Below, piece after piece: positions 44,400 to 53,473 of a DNA stretch of 64,000 bases. The first letter of the stretch is position 1. The number at the start of each line of letters is the position of its first letter. Source of the DNA: Inquilinus limosus DSM 16000 (GTDB taxonomy: Bacteria; Pseudomonadota; Alphaproteobacteria; DSM-16000; Inquilinaceae); assembly GCF_000423185.1 (NCBI RefSeq), contig NZ_KE383986.1:62001-126000 (forward strand), given 5' to 3'. The notes under the pieces were generated by a model. It ran no database searches. It had not been told where the DNA came from and saw only the letters and a list, made by a program, of their open reading frames with translations. The position numbers were made by a program, and so were the translations under genes.

Positions 44400-45341
44400 A
44401 TGACCATCACCGCCGACCAGCGCGCCGAGCTGGACCAGATCCGCGCCGCCACCTTCGCCACCCGCCGCGCCACCGTGCCGGCGCTGGAGGAGGTCCTGTT
44501 CGAGCCGCTGCCCGTGCTCGACCACGGCTTCGTCCGGGTGATCGACTACATGGGCGATGATTCGGCGGTGGTGCAGGCGGCGCGCGTCTCCTACGGCCGC
44601 GGCACCAAGAAAGTGTCGGAGGATGAAGGGCTGATCCGCTACCTGATGCGGCACTGGCACACCACGCCCTTCGAGATGTGCGAGATCAAGTTCCACGTGA
44701 AGCTGCCGATCTTCGTGGCCCGGCAGTGGATCCGGCACCGCACCGCCAACGTCAACGAGTACTCGGCCCGCTACTCGATCCTCGACCGCGAGTTCTACCT
44801 GCCGGCGCCGGAGCATCTGGCGGCGCAGTCGCGCAACAACCGCCAGGGCCGCGACGCGGTGCTGGAGGGGGAGGAGGCGTCGCGGGTGCTCGACCTGCTG
44901 CGCGAGGATGCCGAGCGCTGCTGGCGCGACTATGCCTGGATGCTGAACGAGGAGATCGACGGGTCCGAGCCGGTCGACCCGAACCGCCAGGGGCTGGCGC
45001 GCGAGCTGGCGCGGATGAACCTGACGCTCAACACCTACACCCAGTGGTACTGGAAGACGGATCTGCACAACCTCATGCATTTCCTGAGGTTACGGGCCGA
45101 TCCTCATGCGCAGTACGAGATCCGGGCTTATGCCGACGTGATGCTGGACGCGATGGAGCGCTGGGTGCCGCTCTCCACCCGGGCGTTCCGCGATTACCGC
45201 ATGAATGCGGCCACGATCTCGGCACCCGGCCTCGCCGTGCTGCGCCGCCTATTGGCGGGCGAGACGGTGTCGCAGCCGGACAGCGGCCTCAGCCCGCGCG
45301 AATGGCGCGAGCTGATGGCGGTGCTGGGCCGGCCGGCCTGA
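44400..45341 (+). CDS. thyX: FAD-dependent thymidylate synthase ThyX
   Basis: 313 residues, the length of alphaproteobacterial ThyX. The ThyX motif RHR-x7-S is present as [11 protein letters not shown] (residues 112-122), with [26 protein letters not shown] before it and [21 protein letters not shown] in the C-terminal half. It makes dTMP with FAD, methylenetetrahydrofolate and NADPH. The 149-base divergent gap to the protease gene contains a GCGGTGG/CCACCGC hairpin. Confidence 0.96.
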   Translation: MTITADQRAELDQIRAATFATRRATVPALEEVLFEPLPVLDHGFVRVIDYMGDDSAVVQAARVSYGRGTKKVSEDEGLIRYLMRHWHTTPFEMCEIKFHVKLPIFVARQWIRHRTANVNEYSARYSILDREFYLPAPEHLAAQSRNNRQGRDAVLEGEEASRVLDLLREDAERCWRDYAWMLNEEIDGSEPVDPNRQGLARELARMNLTLNTYTQWYWKTDLHNLMHFLRLRADPHAQYEIRAYADVMLDAMERWVPLSTRAFRDYRMNAATISAPGLAVLRRLLAGETVSQPDSGLSPREWRELMAVLGRPA

Positions 45342-45369
45342 CGCCGAGGAGGGCGTCGCATCCCGGCGG

Positions 45370-46542
45370 TTATTCCTCCGGGATGCCGAGCTCGTTCCGA
45401 ACCTGCGTGACCAGCGGCCTTGTGGCCTCGTTGTTCTCCCACTCCTGCCCCGACAGCTTGTCGGCCACCTTGTCCCGCTCGAGATACTGGCGCTGCTCCT
45501 CGGGCAGGTCGGTGCAGACGTTGGGCAGGGCCGAGAGATAGGCCGTGAGATACTGGCGCGTGTTTCCGGGGATCGGATTCTCGGCCCCCGGATTCGTGGC
45601 GACGGGCACCGGATCGTTCACGTTCTGAACGACCACGTTGTAGAGCTCTTCCATGACCGCGCCGGAGGCGTTCCCCCAGTCGTGCTGGGTGATCGCCTGG
45701 AATTTCGCGCTGTTGTCGGCGCTGGTCACCTGCCCGACATAGTTCCAGATCTGGGCCCTGAGCTGGGCGCGGTCGCCGCTGTTCGCGGCATTCTGGATCG
45801 CCGTCAGCCCCGGATCGGTCTGCGTCGTTTCGTCGGTCCCCTGCGCGCCGTTGGTGCTCAGGCCGCGCTCCTGCGCGATCTGGGTGACGTCGGCCTTGAT
45901 GTCCTCGCCGTTGACGGGCCACTCCTGGCCGAGCAGCTGGTTGACCATCTGCTGCTGCGCGTCGGTGTCGTTGCCCAGCGCGTCGAGGGCGTTGTTGATC
46001 ACGAAGCTGCGCGCGTGGGCGGAGCCCTCGGCGGCGTAGTCGTAGCCGACCAGGTCGAAGGTGGCCTGGACGAAATCCTCCTGCGGCACCGAGTTCAGAT
46101 AGGTCTGAATGTCGGCGTCGATCGCATCCCATTGCTGGGTCGCGGTGCCGGAATCGGCGTTCGAGGCCTTGTTGGCGCGGGTCTCGATGCTCTGGGCGAA
46201 GGCATCCCGGCCCTCGGGGCCCAGGGCCGCGGCGCCTTCCGGCGTCGGGGCGGGCACCGCCACCGCTTCGCCGATCTGGATCAGGTCGTCATCCGCGAAT
46301 TCGTTGTGGGCGGTCATCTCGGTCCAGGGCGAGCCGATCTGCTCCGACATCGACCATTGCGAATCGCCTTCCTCGGCGATCAGGAACCGCATGTTCGAGG
46401 CCTCGTTCGCGTCGATGCCGTTCCGTTGCATCGCTGCCTGGACGGCCGCCTGCCATTGCTGCTGCTGCCCGGTGGGCACGTAGGTCGTGACGCCGTTCTC
46501 GACCCTGAGCATGCGTCCGTCCTTGTCGACCTCGATCGCCAT
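45370..46542 (-). CDS. Unrecognised protein sharing an N-terminal module with the divergent giant protein
   Basis: 390 residues; I do not recognise a family. It is acidic and Gln/Asn-rich, without signal peptide or membrane helix. The N-terminal part (MAIEVDKDGRMLRVENGVTTY, then QAAVQAAMQRNGID) leads to NEFADDDLIQIGEAVAVPAPTP (about 80-101), which resembles a LysM end. Then ASNADS and QQWDAIDADI follow. The same succession occurs in the neighbouring 1288-residue protein. The C-terminal 250 residues are helical repeats with recurring L-x-GQEWP-like (LLGQEWPVNGEDI) and LSGQEWENNEA segments. ATG 46542 has GGAGG 5 bases upstream, better than ATG 46554. Confidence 0.8.
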   Translation of the reverse strand: MAIEVDKDGRMLRVENGVTTYVPTGQQQQWQAAVQAAMQRNGIDANEASNMRFLIAEEGDSQWSMSEQIGSPWTEMTAHNEFADDDLIQIGEAVAVPAPTPEGAAALGPEGRDAFAQSIETRANKASNADSGTATQQWDAIDADIQTYLNSVPQEDFVQATFDLVGYDYAAEGSAHARSFVINNALDALGNDTDAQQQMVNQLLGQEWPVNGEDIKADVTQIAQERGLSTNGAQGTDETTQTDPGLTAIQNAANSGDRAQLRAQIWNYVGQVTSADNSAKFQAITQHDWGNASGAVMEELYNVVVQNVNDPVPVATNPGAENPIPGNTRQYLTAYLSALPNVCTDLPEEQRQYLERDKVADKLSGQEWENNEATRPLVTQVRNELGIPEE

Positions 46543-46623
46543 TCCGGCCTCCATTCCTCTCCACCGGGGCGCACGATAGGCGACGAGCTGTTCCAGGAAG
46601 ATGACGGTTCCGTGAAGATGTCG

Positions 46624-46640
46624 GTCACGGCGGTCGTGAC
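46624..46640. promoter_or_regulatory. Inverted repeat in the divergent gap of the unrecognised gene pair
   Basis: GTCACG-GCGGT-CGTGAC, perfect 6-base arms with a 5-base centre, within the 211-base intergenic region that must hold both promoters. The surrounding sequence is AT-richer than average. A shared regulator is possible but unproven. Confidence 0.4.
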
Positions 46641-46753
46641 GATAAAAATCCTACGAAGGGCGAGGTCGTCCTTCTTTGTCATACAAATGAAATAACGGCG
46701 TCATGCAATTTTTCTAGGCTTCCCGACCGGTCCACGAAGGCGGTGGGGAAGAC

Positions 46754-49700
46754 ATGCTGAAGCCGATCGAGCGCAACCCACGTCCCGCCAACCCGGTCCG
46801 GCCCAACACCGACGCCGAGTTCCAGGCGGCGGTGCAGCGGGCCCTGGAGGCCCGCGCGGCGGCTGAGGGGCGCCCGCCCGAATCGCATGGCTACGAGACG
46901 GCGGGCCAGGTGCAGCCCGGCGACGGGCTGATACGGCTGGTGGGGACCGACGGCGTCGCCAACAACGGGCAGTTCGCGGATCCGAACGACATCAACCCCG
47001 GCGACATCTACTTCCAGCAGGGGCCGTCGCCGGTCAGCGCCGAGACGGAGGGGCTGATCGACACCGCGCTCGCCTACGACCGCGAGCACGACCCGAACTC
47101 GGCCGACAGCCAGGGCAACTGGGACGCGGTGCAGTCGGCGATCGCCGGCGAGCTGCGCCAGTCCGTGCAGCTCGACGCCAACGGCCAGCTCCAGCTCACC
47201 GCCGACCAGCAGGCGAAGCTGCAGGCGCTCAACAGCTGGGCGGTCGGCACCGACCGGCTGTCGCTGGAGACGCAGCAGGCGCTCGAGCAGGTCGATGGCG
47301 AGGTCCAGCAGCAGTCGCGGACCACGGCGCTCGACCAGCAGATCTCCGCGGTCGAAGCGAATCTGAACCAGGTCAACGACAAGCTCGACGGCCAGAGCTT
47401 CGTCCGCAAGGGCTGGGGCTGGATCACCCCGGGCAAGAGCGCGGGCGAGGAGTTCCGGGATTTCCTGGAGGACAAGCTCGACGGCCTGAGGGAGCTGAGG
47501 CAGAACGACACCGGGCTGCCGCAGCCGCAATACGAGCAGAAGCTGAACGCCGTCCTCGGGAATTTCGAGGAGGAGTTCCAGGAACACGCCGACGCGATGG
47601 CGGAGAGCGATGAGACCTGGAACACGATCGGCGAGGTCGGCCGGGTCGTCGCGGCGACGACCGTCGGCATCGTCACCACCGCGGCCACCGGCGGCAATGT
47701 CGTGGCCGGTTTCGCCGCGGGCTTCGGCACCTATGAGCTGATCGACGCGGCCGGCGACATCAGCGCGGTGGTGCAGGGCGACGACATGTATGCCGACGGC
47801 CACAGCTCGCTGATCGGCTTCGGCATGGATGCGGTCGGCCTTGACGGCGACAGCGGCGACGGCTTGGGCGTCAGCGGAGACCATGCCATGGCGGCGCTGA
47901 AGGACACGGCGATCGACGGGCTGTCGTCGATCACCACCGCCGGCGCTACCACGGCCGGAATGCGGGTTTCGACCGCCGTGGGGACGCGGCTCGGCACCAC
48001 CGCGCTGCCGAATCTGGCGCAACGCTCCGTCGCCACTGCGGCGGGCGCCACGACGGGGCAGGTGGTGAACGGCGCCGGCCAGCTCGCCAGCGACGCCACC
48101 CGGCTGGCCTTCGACAACAAGCTGTTCACCGAGGAGGGCGGGCAGCAGCTGCTCAACTCCGCCAAGACGCAGGGTATCTACCTCGCCACGGCGCCGGTGA
48201 CCGGGGCGGTGGCGGGCGCGATCCCGGTGCAGCGGTTGGTCAGCCCGGCCGCCAACGCGACCGACGATGCCGTCTCGGGCACGTCCCAGGTTGCGGGTGC
48301 AGCCGACGACGTTGCCAACGCAGCCGACGATGTCGTCAATGCCGCCGACGACGTTGCCAACACCGCCGACGATGCCGTCAACGCGGCCGACGACGTCGCC
48401 AACGCATCCGATGATGTCGTCAACGCGGCCGACGACACTGTCAGTGCAACCGATGACATCGGCCTGGACACGATCCCGGCAGCACAAGCCACCCGCCTGT
48501 CGCGCCTCGGCCTGGCCGGCCAGTTCGGCAACGATCTGGCGAACAACTTCGGCGGCGCCGAGCTGGTGGCGCAGCTGACCGAAGGCCGCCACATGAACCG
48601 GAACGAGGCGATCTCGGCGGCGATGGGGGCGCTGCCGGGCACCGTCCAGAACGTCGCCATGCACCCGGACATGATGGCCCGGATCGCCGCACGCCGCGAG
48701 ATGCTGGTGGACAGTGGCGGAATCCGGCAGGAGTCAGATGTTCCCAAGCTGTGGGGCTGGCAGAGCAGGATCCCGGAGTTCCGCCTCGGTGCCCAGGTCC
48801 GGATCCTCGGCAACCCGGACATGGTCACGCAGGATAACCTGCCGCAGTTCGGCCGGCCGACCCTGGCCTCTGCCGGTGCGGCCATCAGCACCAAGATGAA
48901 CGTCAGGGCGCTCGGGCAGTCTGTCATCGACAGCCTGGTGATGGGGTCGACCAAGCCGTTCCGGCTGACATTGGGCCGCGAGCTGACGGTGTCGCAGCGG
49001 CCGCACGAATACCGCAACATCACGCTCAAGGAGGCGGGGATGCTGCCCGCCTCCAACCAGACGGTCTTCCAGATCAAGGGATCGACCGTGCTGAAGCAGG
49101 GCGAGCAAGCCCTGTTCGCGACCGATCCGACCCAGGTCTCGGCGGATTTCATGCCGACGCTGCAGGGCGTGCGCGACATCGGGGCGCCGCGCGACGCGGA
49201 CGGCAACGAGCTGCCCGGCAGCGTGATGGAGCTGAGCTGGGGCGCCATGCTGCCCGACGCGCAGACGGTGACGCTCCATCCGGGCGAGATGGATCTGCTC
49301 GGCACCGTCGCCGGGCGTGACGCCCCCGTCGACGCCTTCGTGGCCGTGCCCGAGGGCGGCATCACCTTCACCAAGCTGATGGAGGAGCAGAAGGTCGGTA
49401 TCCGGCCGCGCTTCTGGACCAACTTCATCCCCGGGCTGAGGCATCTGCCGCTCCTGGGCGCGGAGCGGCGGCCGGAGGACAACATCAAGGTCACCATCCC
49501 CGAGGGCACCGTGCTGTCGAGGCAGGCCTGGGACCAGATGCAGGCCACCTATGAGCGGCTGTCGATGCGGACCAGGATCGTGGTGGACGACGAGACCAGC
49601 CGGCTTCTCCTGGACTCGGAGCCCGATCTCGCGACCATCCGGGGCCTGGTCGGCGATGAGCGGATCGATCCCAGCACTGCCGTCTCCTACGTGCCCGGAC

Positions 49701-50620
49701 GCGCCAGCGGCATGCGCCTGTCGGCGGTCACCGGCAAATACGCGGAGGAGTATGTCGACCTTCTGACCGGCAGGGACTACCAGTGGCATCGCGATGCGGC
49801 GAATGCCGACTTCATCTTCAACGACCGCTATCCGACCGAGAGCATCCCCGGCCTGCGGGACAGCGTGCCGAACCCCGATCAGGCGCTCTCCAACGACGCT
49901 TACCAGCACCGTGTCAGCGCGGCCGAGTACGACAGACTCCAAGGGGATGACCAGTTGCGCGCCCTGCCGCGCTCGACGGAGCAGGACAGGACGCCGCTGG
50001 TGCGCGGGGTGCCGTCCGAGGTCAACATGTACCGCCGGCTGACCGGACCGATGGCGTCCTTCGTGGCCGAGGCGACGCGCTTCACCGCGTCCCTGAAGCT
50101 GCCGACGTTCAGCCTGCCCTTCCTGCCGGTTGCCGCGTCGCTCGAATTCCGCGGCCAGGTCAAGATCGACCCGCCGGGCGTGTCGAAGGAGACGCCGCGT
50201 GGCGTCTCCCGCGCCGTGAGAGAGCGCGAGGACGTTGTCTATACCTATGCCGGAGACGATGGCGGCAACCGGTACGTCACGGTCCCGAGCTGGCTGGACG
50301 CCTTCCTGAGACATGGGGAGCAAGGCCAGGGCGTCCTGTTCCCCGAAGGCGGCGCCGCCGCGATGAGGCAATACCTGGTGGATCTCGAAGCATCGGCGAG
50401 GACGGACCAGCAGCGCCAGGCGATCGCGGATTTCCGCGACGGCGTGCTGCCGCAACTCGGCAACGAGATCCTGACGCCGCCGGCCAGGATCGAGGCGATC
50501 CGCCAGTTCCTGGAAGGCCAGGCCGTGCCCGCCGGCGCCGCGCCGCGCATCCCCGAATGGGTCCCGGCCGATCCGATGCCGCTCTGGAATCAGAGGCGCC
50601 AGGCCGGCGGGAATGGCTGA
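46754..50620 (+). CDS. Unrecognised 1288-residue protein, polymorphic-effector-like architecture
   Basis: I do not recognise a family. Visible parts: N-terminal module with QAAVQRALEAR, VQPGDGLIRLVGTDG and NNGQFADPNDINPGDIYF (LysM-like), then NSADS and GNWDAVQSAI; a Gln-rich coiled-coil-like region (about 160-290); a Gly/Ala hydrophobic stretch (about 293-330, VVAATTVGIVTTAATGGNVVAGF); further Ala-rich membrane-tropic segments to about 500; eight heptads AADDVxN (516-571); then about 700 residues of mixed character with GRELTVSQRPHEYRNITL and YGRASGMRL-like VPGRASGMRL. No signal peptide. GGGGAAG precedes the ATG. A secreted effector or toxin-like protein is an inference from architecture only. 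Confidence 0.8.
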   Translation: MLKPIERNPRPANPVRPNTDAEFQAAVQRALEARAAAEGRPPESHGYETAGQVQPGDGLIRLVGTDGVANNGQFADPNDINPGDIYFQQGPSPVSAETEGLIDTALAYDREHDPNSADSQGNWDAVQSAIAGELRQSVQLDANGQLQLTADQQAKLQALNSWAVGTDRLSLETQQALEQVDGEVQQQSRTTALDQQISAVEANLNQVNDKLDGQSFVRKGWGWITPGKSAGEEFRDFLEDKLDGLRELRQNDTGLPQPQYEQKLNAVLGNFEEEFQEHADAMAESDETWNTIGEVGRVVAATTVGIVTTAATGGNVVAGFAAGFGTYELIDAAGDISAVVQGDDMYADGHSSLIGFGMDAVGLDGDSGDGLGVSGDHAMAALKDTAIDGLSSITTAGATTAGMRVSTAVGTRLGTTALPNLAQRSVATAAGATTGQVVNGAGQLASDATRLAFDNKLFTEEGGQQLLNSAKTQGIYLATAPVTGAVAGAIPVQRLVSPAANATDDAVSGTSQVAGAADDVANAADDVVNAADDVANTADDAVNAADDVANASDDVVNAADDTVSATDDIGLDTIPAAQATRLSRLGLAGQFGNDLANNFGGAELVAQLTEGRHMNRNEAISAAMGALPGTVQNVAMHPDMMARIAARREMLVDSGGIRQESDVPKLWGWQSRIPEFRLGAQVRILGNPDMVTQDNLPQFGRPTLASAGAAISTKMNVRALGQSVIDSLVMGSTKPFRLTLGRELTVSQRPHEYRNITLKEAGMLPASNQTVFQIKGSTVLKQGEQALFATDPTQVSADFMPTLQGVRDIGAPRDADGNELPGSVMELSWGAMLPDAQTVTLHPGEMDLLGTVAGRDAPVDAFVAVPEGGITFTKLMEEQKVGIRPRFWTNFIPGLRHLPLLGAERRPEDNIKVTIPEGTVLSRQAWDQMQATYERLSMRTRIVVDDETSRLLLDSEPDLATIRGLVGDERIDPSTAVSYVPGRASGMRLSAVTGKYAEEYVDLLTGRDYQWHRDAANADFIFNDRYPTESIPGLRDSVPNPDQALSNDAYQHRVSAAEYDRLQGDDQLRALPRSTEQDRTPLVRGVPSEVNMYRRLTGPMASFVAEATRFTASLKLPTFSLPFLPVAASLEFRGQVKIDPPGVSKETPRGVSRAVREREDVVYTYAGDDGGNRYVTVPSWLDAFLRHGEQGQGVLFPEGGAAAMRQYLVDLEASARTDQQRQAIADFRDGVLPQLGNEILTPPARIEAIRQFLEGQAVPAGAAPRIPEWVPADPMPLWNQRRQAGGNG
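48299..48466 (+). repeat. Eight 21-base tandem repeats encoding AADDVxN heptads
   Basis: Units AADDVAN, AADDVVN, AADDVAN, TADDAVN, AADDVAN, ASDDVVN, AADDTVS, ATDDIGL. The DNA units vary at third positions (GACGAC/GACGAT, GTTGCC/GTCGCC), so the array is not a very recent expansion and the protein sequence seems maintained. Heptad periodicity suggests a helical spacer. Confidence 0.85.
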
Positions 50621-50652
50621 CCGGCCGATCGGTCAATTCCGGATCGGCTTGG

Positions 50653-50985
50653 TCACTCCAGGTCGATCACCGGCCGGCTGCACAGGTTGAGGCTCCAGTA
50701 CTCGGCCTCGGCACCGTCGTTCTGGCGCACCTTGACGTCGAAATAGCAGCCGCCGCGCAGGTCGTCGGTCGGGATCCGGGCGCTGGCGCCGGGCGCCAGC
50801 GGCGCCGCGCGCAGCCGGTTGTAGCCCCAGGAGCTCTCGAAGTCCGGCGAGACGCGCAGATCCTCGATCGTGCCGCTCCGCCGGTTCTGGATCTCGACCG
50901 AATCCGGCAGGGCCTGCGCCCATGCCGCGGCGGCGGAACCGGCCGCGAGCACGGCGAGCACCGCGATCCGGCAGAAGCGTCCCAT
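50653..50985 (-). CDS. Small exported protein of unknown function
   Basis: 110 residues. Sec signal peptide (MGRFCRIAVLAVLAAGSAAAAWAQA) followed by a compact domain with VEIQNRRSGTIEDLRVSPDFESSWGYNRL, APLAPGASARIPTDDLRGGCYFDVKV and LNLCSRPVIDL. I recall this SWGxxRL...APG...GCxxD pattern from periplasmic proteins of other Alphaproteobacteria, but with no known function. The two Cys could form a disulfide. A GTG directly before the ATG is an alternative start. Convergent with the giant protein gene (32 bases apart). Confidence 0.78.
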   Translation of the reverse strand: MGRFCRIAVLAVLAAGSAAAAWAQALPDSVEIQNRRSGTIEDLRVSPDFESSWGYNRLRAAPLAPGASARIPTDDLRGGCYFDVKVRQNDGAEAEYWSLNLCSRPVIDLE

Positions 50986-51084
50986 CACTCTCCCACTCCG
51001 AGGGGGCGGCGTCCGGTCCGTCCGGCGCCGCGATTTGGCTTCTTATCGGCTCGATTTGTGGCGAGGTGGTGACGCTGTGGCCGC

Positions 51085-52215
51085 TCACTCGATCACGATC
51101 CGGGGAGCGGCCGGGCCGCTGCCGGCGCGCAGCTTCTCCCACACCCGCGCGGCGATGGCGCGGTAGGCCTCGGCATGCGGGCTGTCGGGCGCCGAGACCA
51201 CGATCGGGCGCCCGGAATCCGAGGTCTCGCGGATGGTGACGTCGAGCGGGATTTCGCCGAGGAAGTCGCAGCCCAGCTTCTCCGCCTCCGCCCGCGCCCC
51301 GCCATGGCTGAAGATGTCGGTGCGGTGGCCGCAGTTCGGGCAGCAGAAATAGCTCATGTTCTCGATGATCCCGAGCACCGGGACGTCGACCTTGCGGAAC
51401 ATGTTCAGGCCCTTGCGGGCGTCGAGCAGGGCGATGTCCTGCGGCGTCGACACGATCACCGCGCCGGCCAGCGGCACCTGCTGCGCCATGGTCAGCTGCG
51501 CGTCGCCGGTGCCCGGCGGCATGTCGACCACCAGCACGTCGAGCGTGCCCCAGTTGACGTCGCGCAGCATCTGCGACAGCGCCGACTGCACCATCGGGCC
51601 GCGCCAGATCATCGGCGTCTCCTCGTCGATCAGGAAGCCGATCGACATCACCTTGAGGCCGTAATTCTCCTTCGGGTCCAGGCTCTTGCCGTCGGGCGAG
51701 CTGGGCTTGCCGGTGATGCCGGTCATCCGCGGCATCGACGGGCCGTAGATGTCGGCATCGAGCAGCCCGACCTTCAGCCCGTTGGCGGCGAGGCCGAGGG
51801 CGAGGTTGACGGCGGTGGTCGACTTGCCGACGCCGCCCTTGCCCGAGGCGACGGCGATGATGGCGCCGACGCCGGCGACCGGCAGCTTGCGGCTTTGTGC
51901 CCCACCTGGGGCGGGGCGGGGCGCAGGGGCGGCGCTCTGGGGCTGGCCGGCGCCGCGATGGGCGGTCAGCACCGCGGTGACCGACAGCACGCCCGGGATC
52001 GCCGCCACGGCCTTCTCCGCGGCCTGGCGCAGGGGCTCCAGCTGCGGGCCGCGCTGCGGATCGACCTCGATCGAGAACAGCACGTGGCCGTCGCGCAGGG
52101 TGAGGCCGGAGATCATGCCGAGGCTGACGAGATCGCCGCCGCGCTCCTCGTCCCGCACCTTGCCCAGCGCCTCGCGCACTGCGGCTTCGGTGACCACCGT
52201 CCGGCCGTTTGCCAT
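51085..52215 (-). CDS. mrp: Iron-sulfur cluster carrier protein Mrp/ApbC (NBP35 family)
   Basis: 376 residues. N-terminal MIP18/DUF59-like domain (AVREALGKVRDEERGGDLVSLGMISGL), a Pro/Ala linker, then the deviant Walker A GKGGVGKSTTAVNLA, VDMPPGTGDAQLT and the cluster-binding CxxC in FCCPNCGHRTDIF. It transfers Fe-S clusters to target enzymes. Divergent from hflK with a 117-base shared promoter region. The open frame upstream of ATG 52215 overlaps that region and is not coding. Confidence 0.94.
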   Translation of the reverse strand: MANGRTVVTEAAVREALGKVRDEERGGDLVSLGMISGLTLRDGHVLFSIEVDPQRGPQLEPLRQAAEKAVAAIPGVLSVTAVLTAHRGAGQPQSAAPAPRPAPGGAQSRKLPVAGVGAIIAVASGKGGVGKSTTAVNLALGLAANGLKVGLLDADIYGPSMPRMTGITGKPSSPDGKSLDPKENYGLKVMSIGFLIDEETPMIWRGPMVQSALSQMLRDVNWGTLDVLVVDMPPGTGDAQLTMAQQVPLAGAVIVSTPQDIALLDARKGLNMFRKVDVPVLGIIENMSYFCCPNCGHRTDIFSHGGARAEAEKLGCDFLGEIPLDVTIRETSDSGRPIVVSAPDSPHAEAYRAIAARVWEKLRAGSGPAAPRIVIE

Positions 52216-52332
52216 GGTTGAACTTCCTGCCCTTTGTCCAATATGACAGGCTCCACATTTGCGGCCCGCCGCGCCGAGATATAGCATCCGGCGCCCGGGA
52301 TGACAGGGCGGTCGACGGGGGAAGGGATCTGG

Positions 52333-53472
52333 ATGCCGTGGAGTAATCAAGGTGGTGGTGGCGGTGGCGGCCCCTGGGGCGGCTCACCGCAGGGCGGCGG
52401 ACAGAATCCCTGGGGCCGTGGCGGCCCGAGCCAGGCCGACATCGAGGAGATGATCCGCCGCGGCCAGGACCGGTTCCGCCAGGTCATGCCGAAGGGCTTC
52501 GGCGGCGGCCGCGGCATCCTGATCGCGATCGTCGTCATCATCATCGGCTGGCTCTTGACCGGCATCTACCGGGTGCAGCCGGACGAGCTGGGCGTGGTCC
52601 AGCGATTCGGTGCCTATGTCCGGACCGAGCAGCCCGGCCTGCGCTACCACCTGCCGGCGCCGATCGAGACGGTGACCAAGCCGTCGGTGACGACGCAGAA
52701 CCGGATCGAGGTCGGCTTCACCAGCGGCGAGGGCCGCGCGGCAGGCCGCGACGTGCCGGACGAGAGCCAGATGCTGACCGGCGACGAGAACATCGTCGAC
52801 ATCGATTTCGTCGTGCTGTGGCGCATCTCCGACCCGGTCGCCTATCTGTTCAACATCCGCGACGCCCGGGCCACCGTGAAGGTGGCGGCGGAAAGCGCGA
52901 TGCGCGAGGTGATCGGCCACACCGAGATCCAGCCGGCGCTGAACGAGGCGCGCGGCCGGATCGAGCAGGACGCCCGGCGCCTGCTGCAGGCCACGCTCGA
53001 CAGCTACGGCAGCCCGGGCCGGCCCGGCATCGGCGTGGTGATCGACCAGGTGCAGCTGCAGAAGGTGGCGCCGCCGCAGCAGGTGATCGACGCCTTCGAC
53101 GACGTGCAGCGCGCCCGCCAGGACCAGGACCGGCTGCGCAACGCCGCCGAGACCTACCGCAACGACATCGTGCCGCGGGCCCGTGGCGACGCCGAGCGGA
53201 TCACGCAGGAGGCCGAAGCCTATCGCGAGCAGGTGGTGGCGCGGGCCCGCGGTGACGCGGCGCGCTTCACCTCGGTGCTGCAATCCTACCGGGCGGCGCC
53301 GGCGATCACGGCCGAGCGCTTCTATCTGGAGACGCTGGAAAGCGTGCTGAAGGGTTCCAACAAGATCCTGATCGACGACGCCGTCGGCGGGCAGGGGGTG
53401 CTGCCCTATCTGCCGCTGAACGAGCTGATCAACCGCCCGGCTCCGGCCCCGGCGCAGCGGGGAGGGCAGTGA
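52333..53472 (+). CDS. hflK: FtsH protease activity modulator HflK
   Basis: 379 residues. Gly/Pro/Gln-rich cytoplasmic N-terminus (residues 2-60), one transmembrane helix (61-79, ILIAIVVIIIGWLLTGIY), then an SPFH/band-7 domain (VQPDELGVVQRFGAYVRTEQPGLRYHLPAPIE) and a long coiled-coil with ARGDAERITQEAEAYREQVVARARGDAARF. With HflC it forms the large ring that surrounds FtsH. The hflC start is 1 base after its stop. Confidence 0.96.
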   Translation: MPWSNQGGGGGGGPWGGSPQGGGQNPWGRGGPSQADIEEMIRRGQDRFRQVMPKGFGGGRGILIAIVVIIIGWLLTGIYRVQPDELGVVQRFGAYVRTEQPGLRYHLPAPIETVTKPSVTTQNRIEVGFTSGEGRAAGRDVPDESQMLTGDENIVDIDFVVLWRISDPVAYLFNIRDARATVKVAAESAMREVIGHTEIQPALNEARGRIEQDARRLLQATLDSYGSPGRPGIGVVIDQVQLQKVAPPQQVIDAFDDVQRARQDQDRLRNAAETYRNDIVPRARGDAERITQEAEAYREQVVARARGDAARFTSVLQSYRAAPAITAERFYLETLESVLKGSNKILIDDAVGGQGVLPYLPLNELINRPAPAPAQRGGQ

Positions 53473-53473
53473 G

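Noticed and set aside
48299-48466. Tandem 21-base repeats considered as a CRISPR-like array
   Set aside because: Units are contiguous without spacers, in frame, and vary only at codon third positions, so they are protein-coding heptads.
46679-48664. A 661-residue open frame on the minus strand opposite the giant protein gene
   Set aside because: Arg/Val/Gly-rich shadow typical of the antisense frame of a GC-rich gene; no recognisable motif, while the plus-strand frame shows heptads with synonymous drift, a good ribosome site and a module shared with its neighbour.
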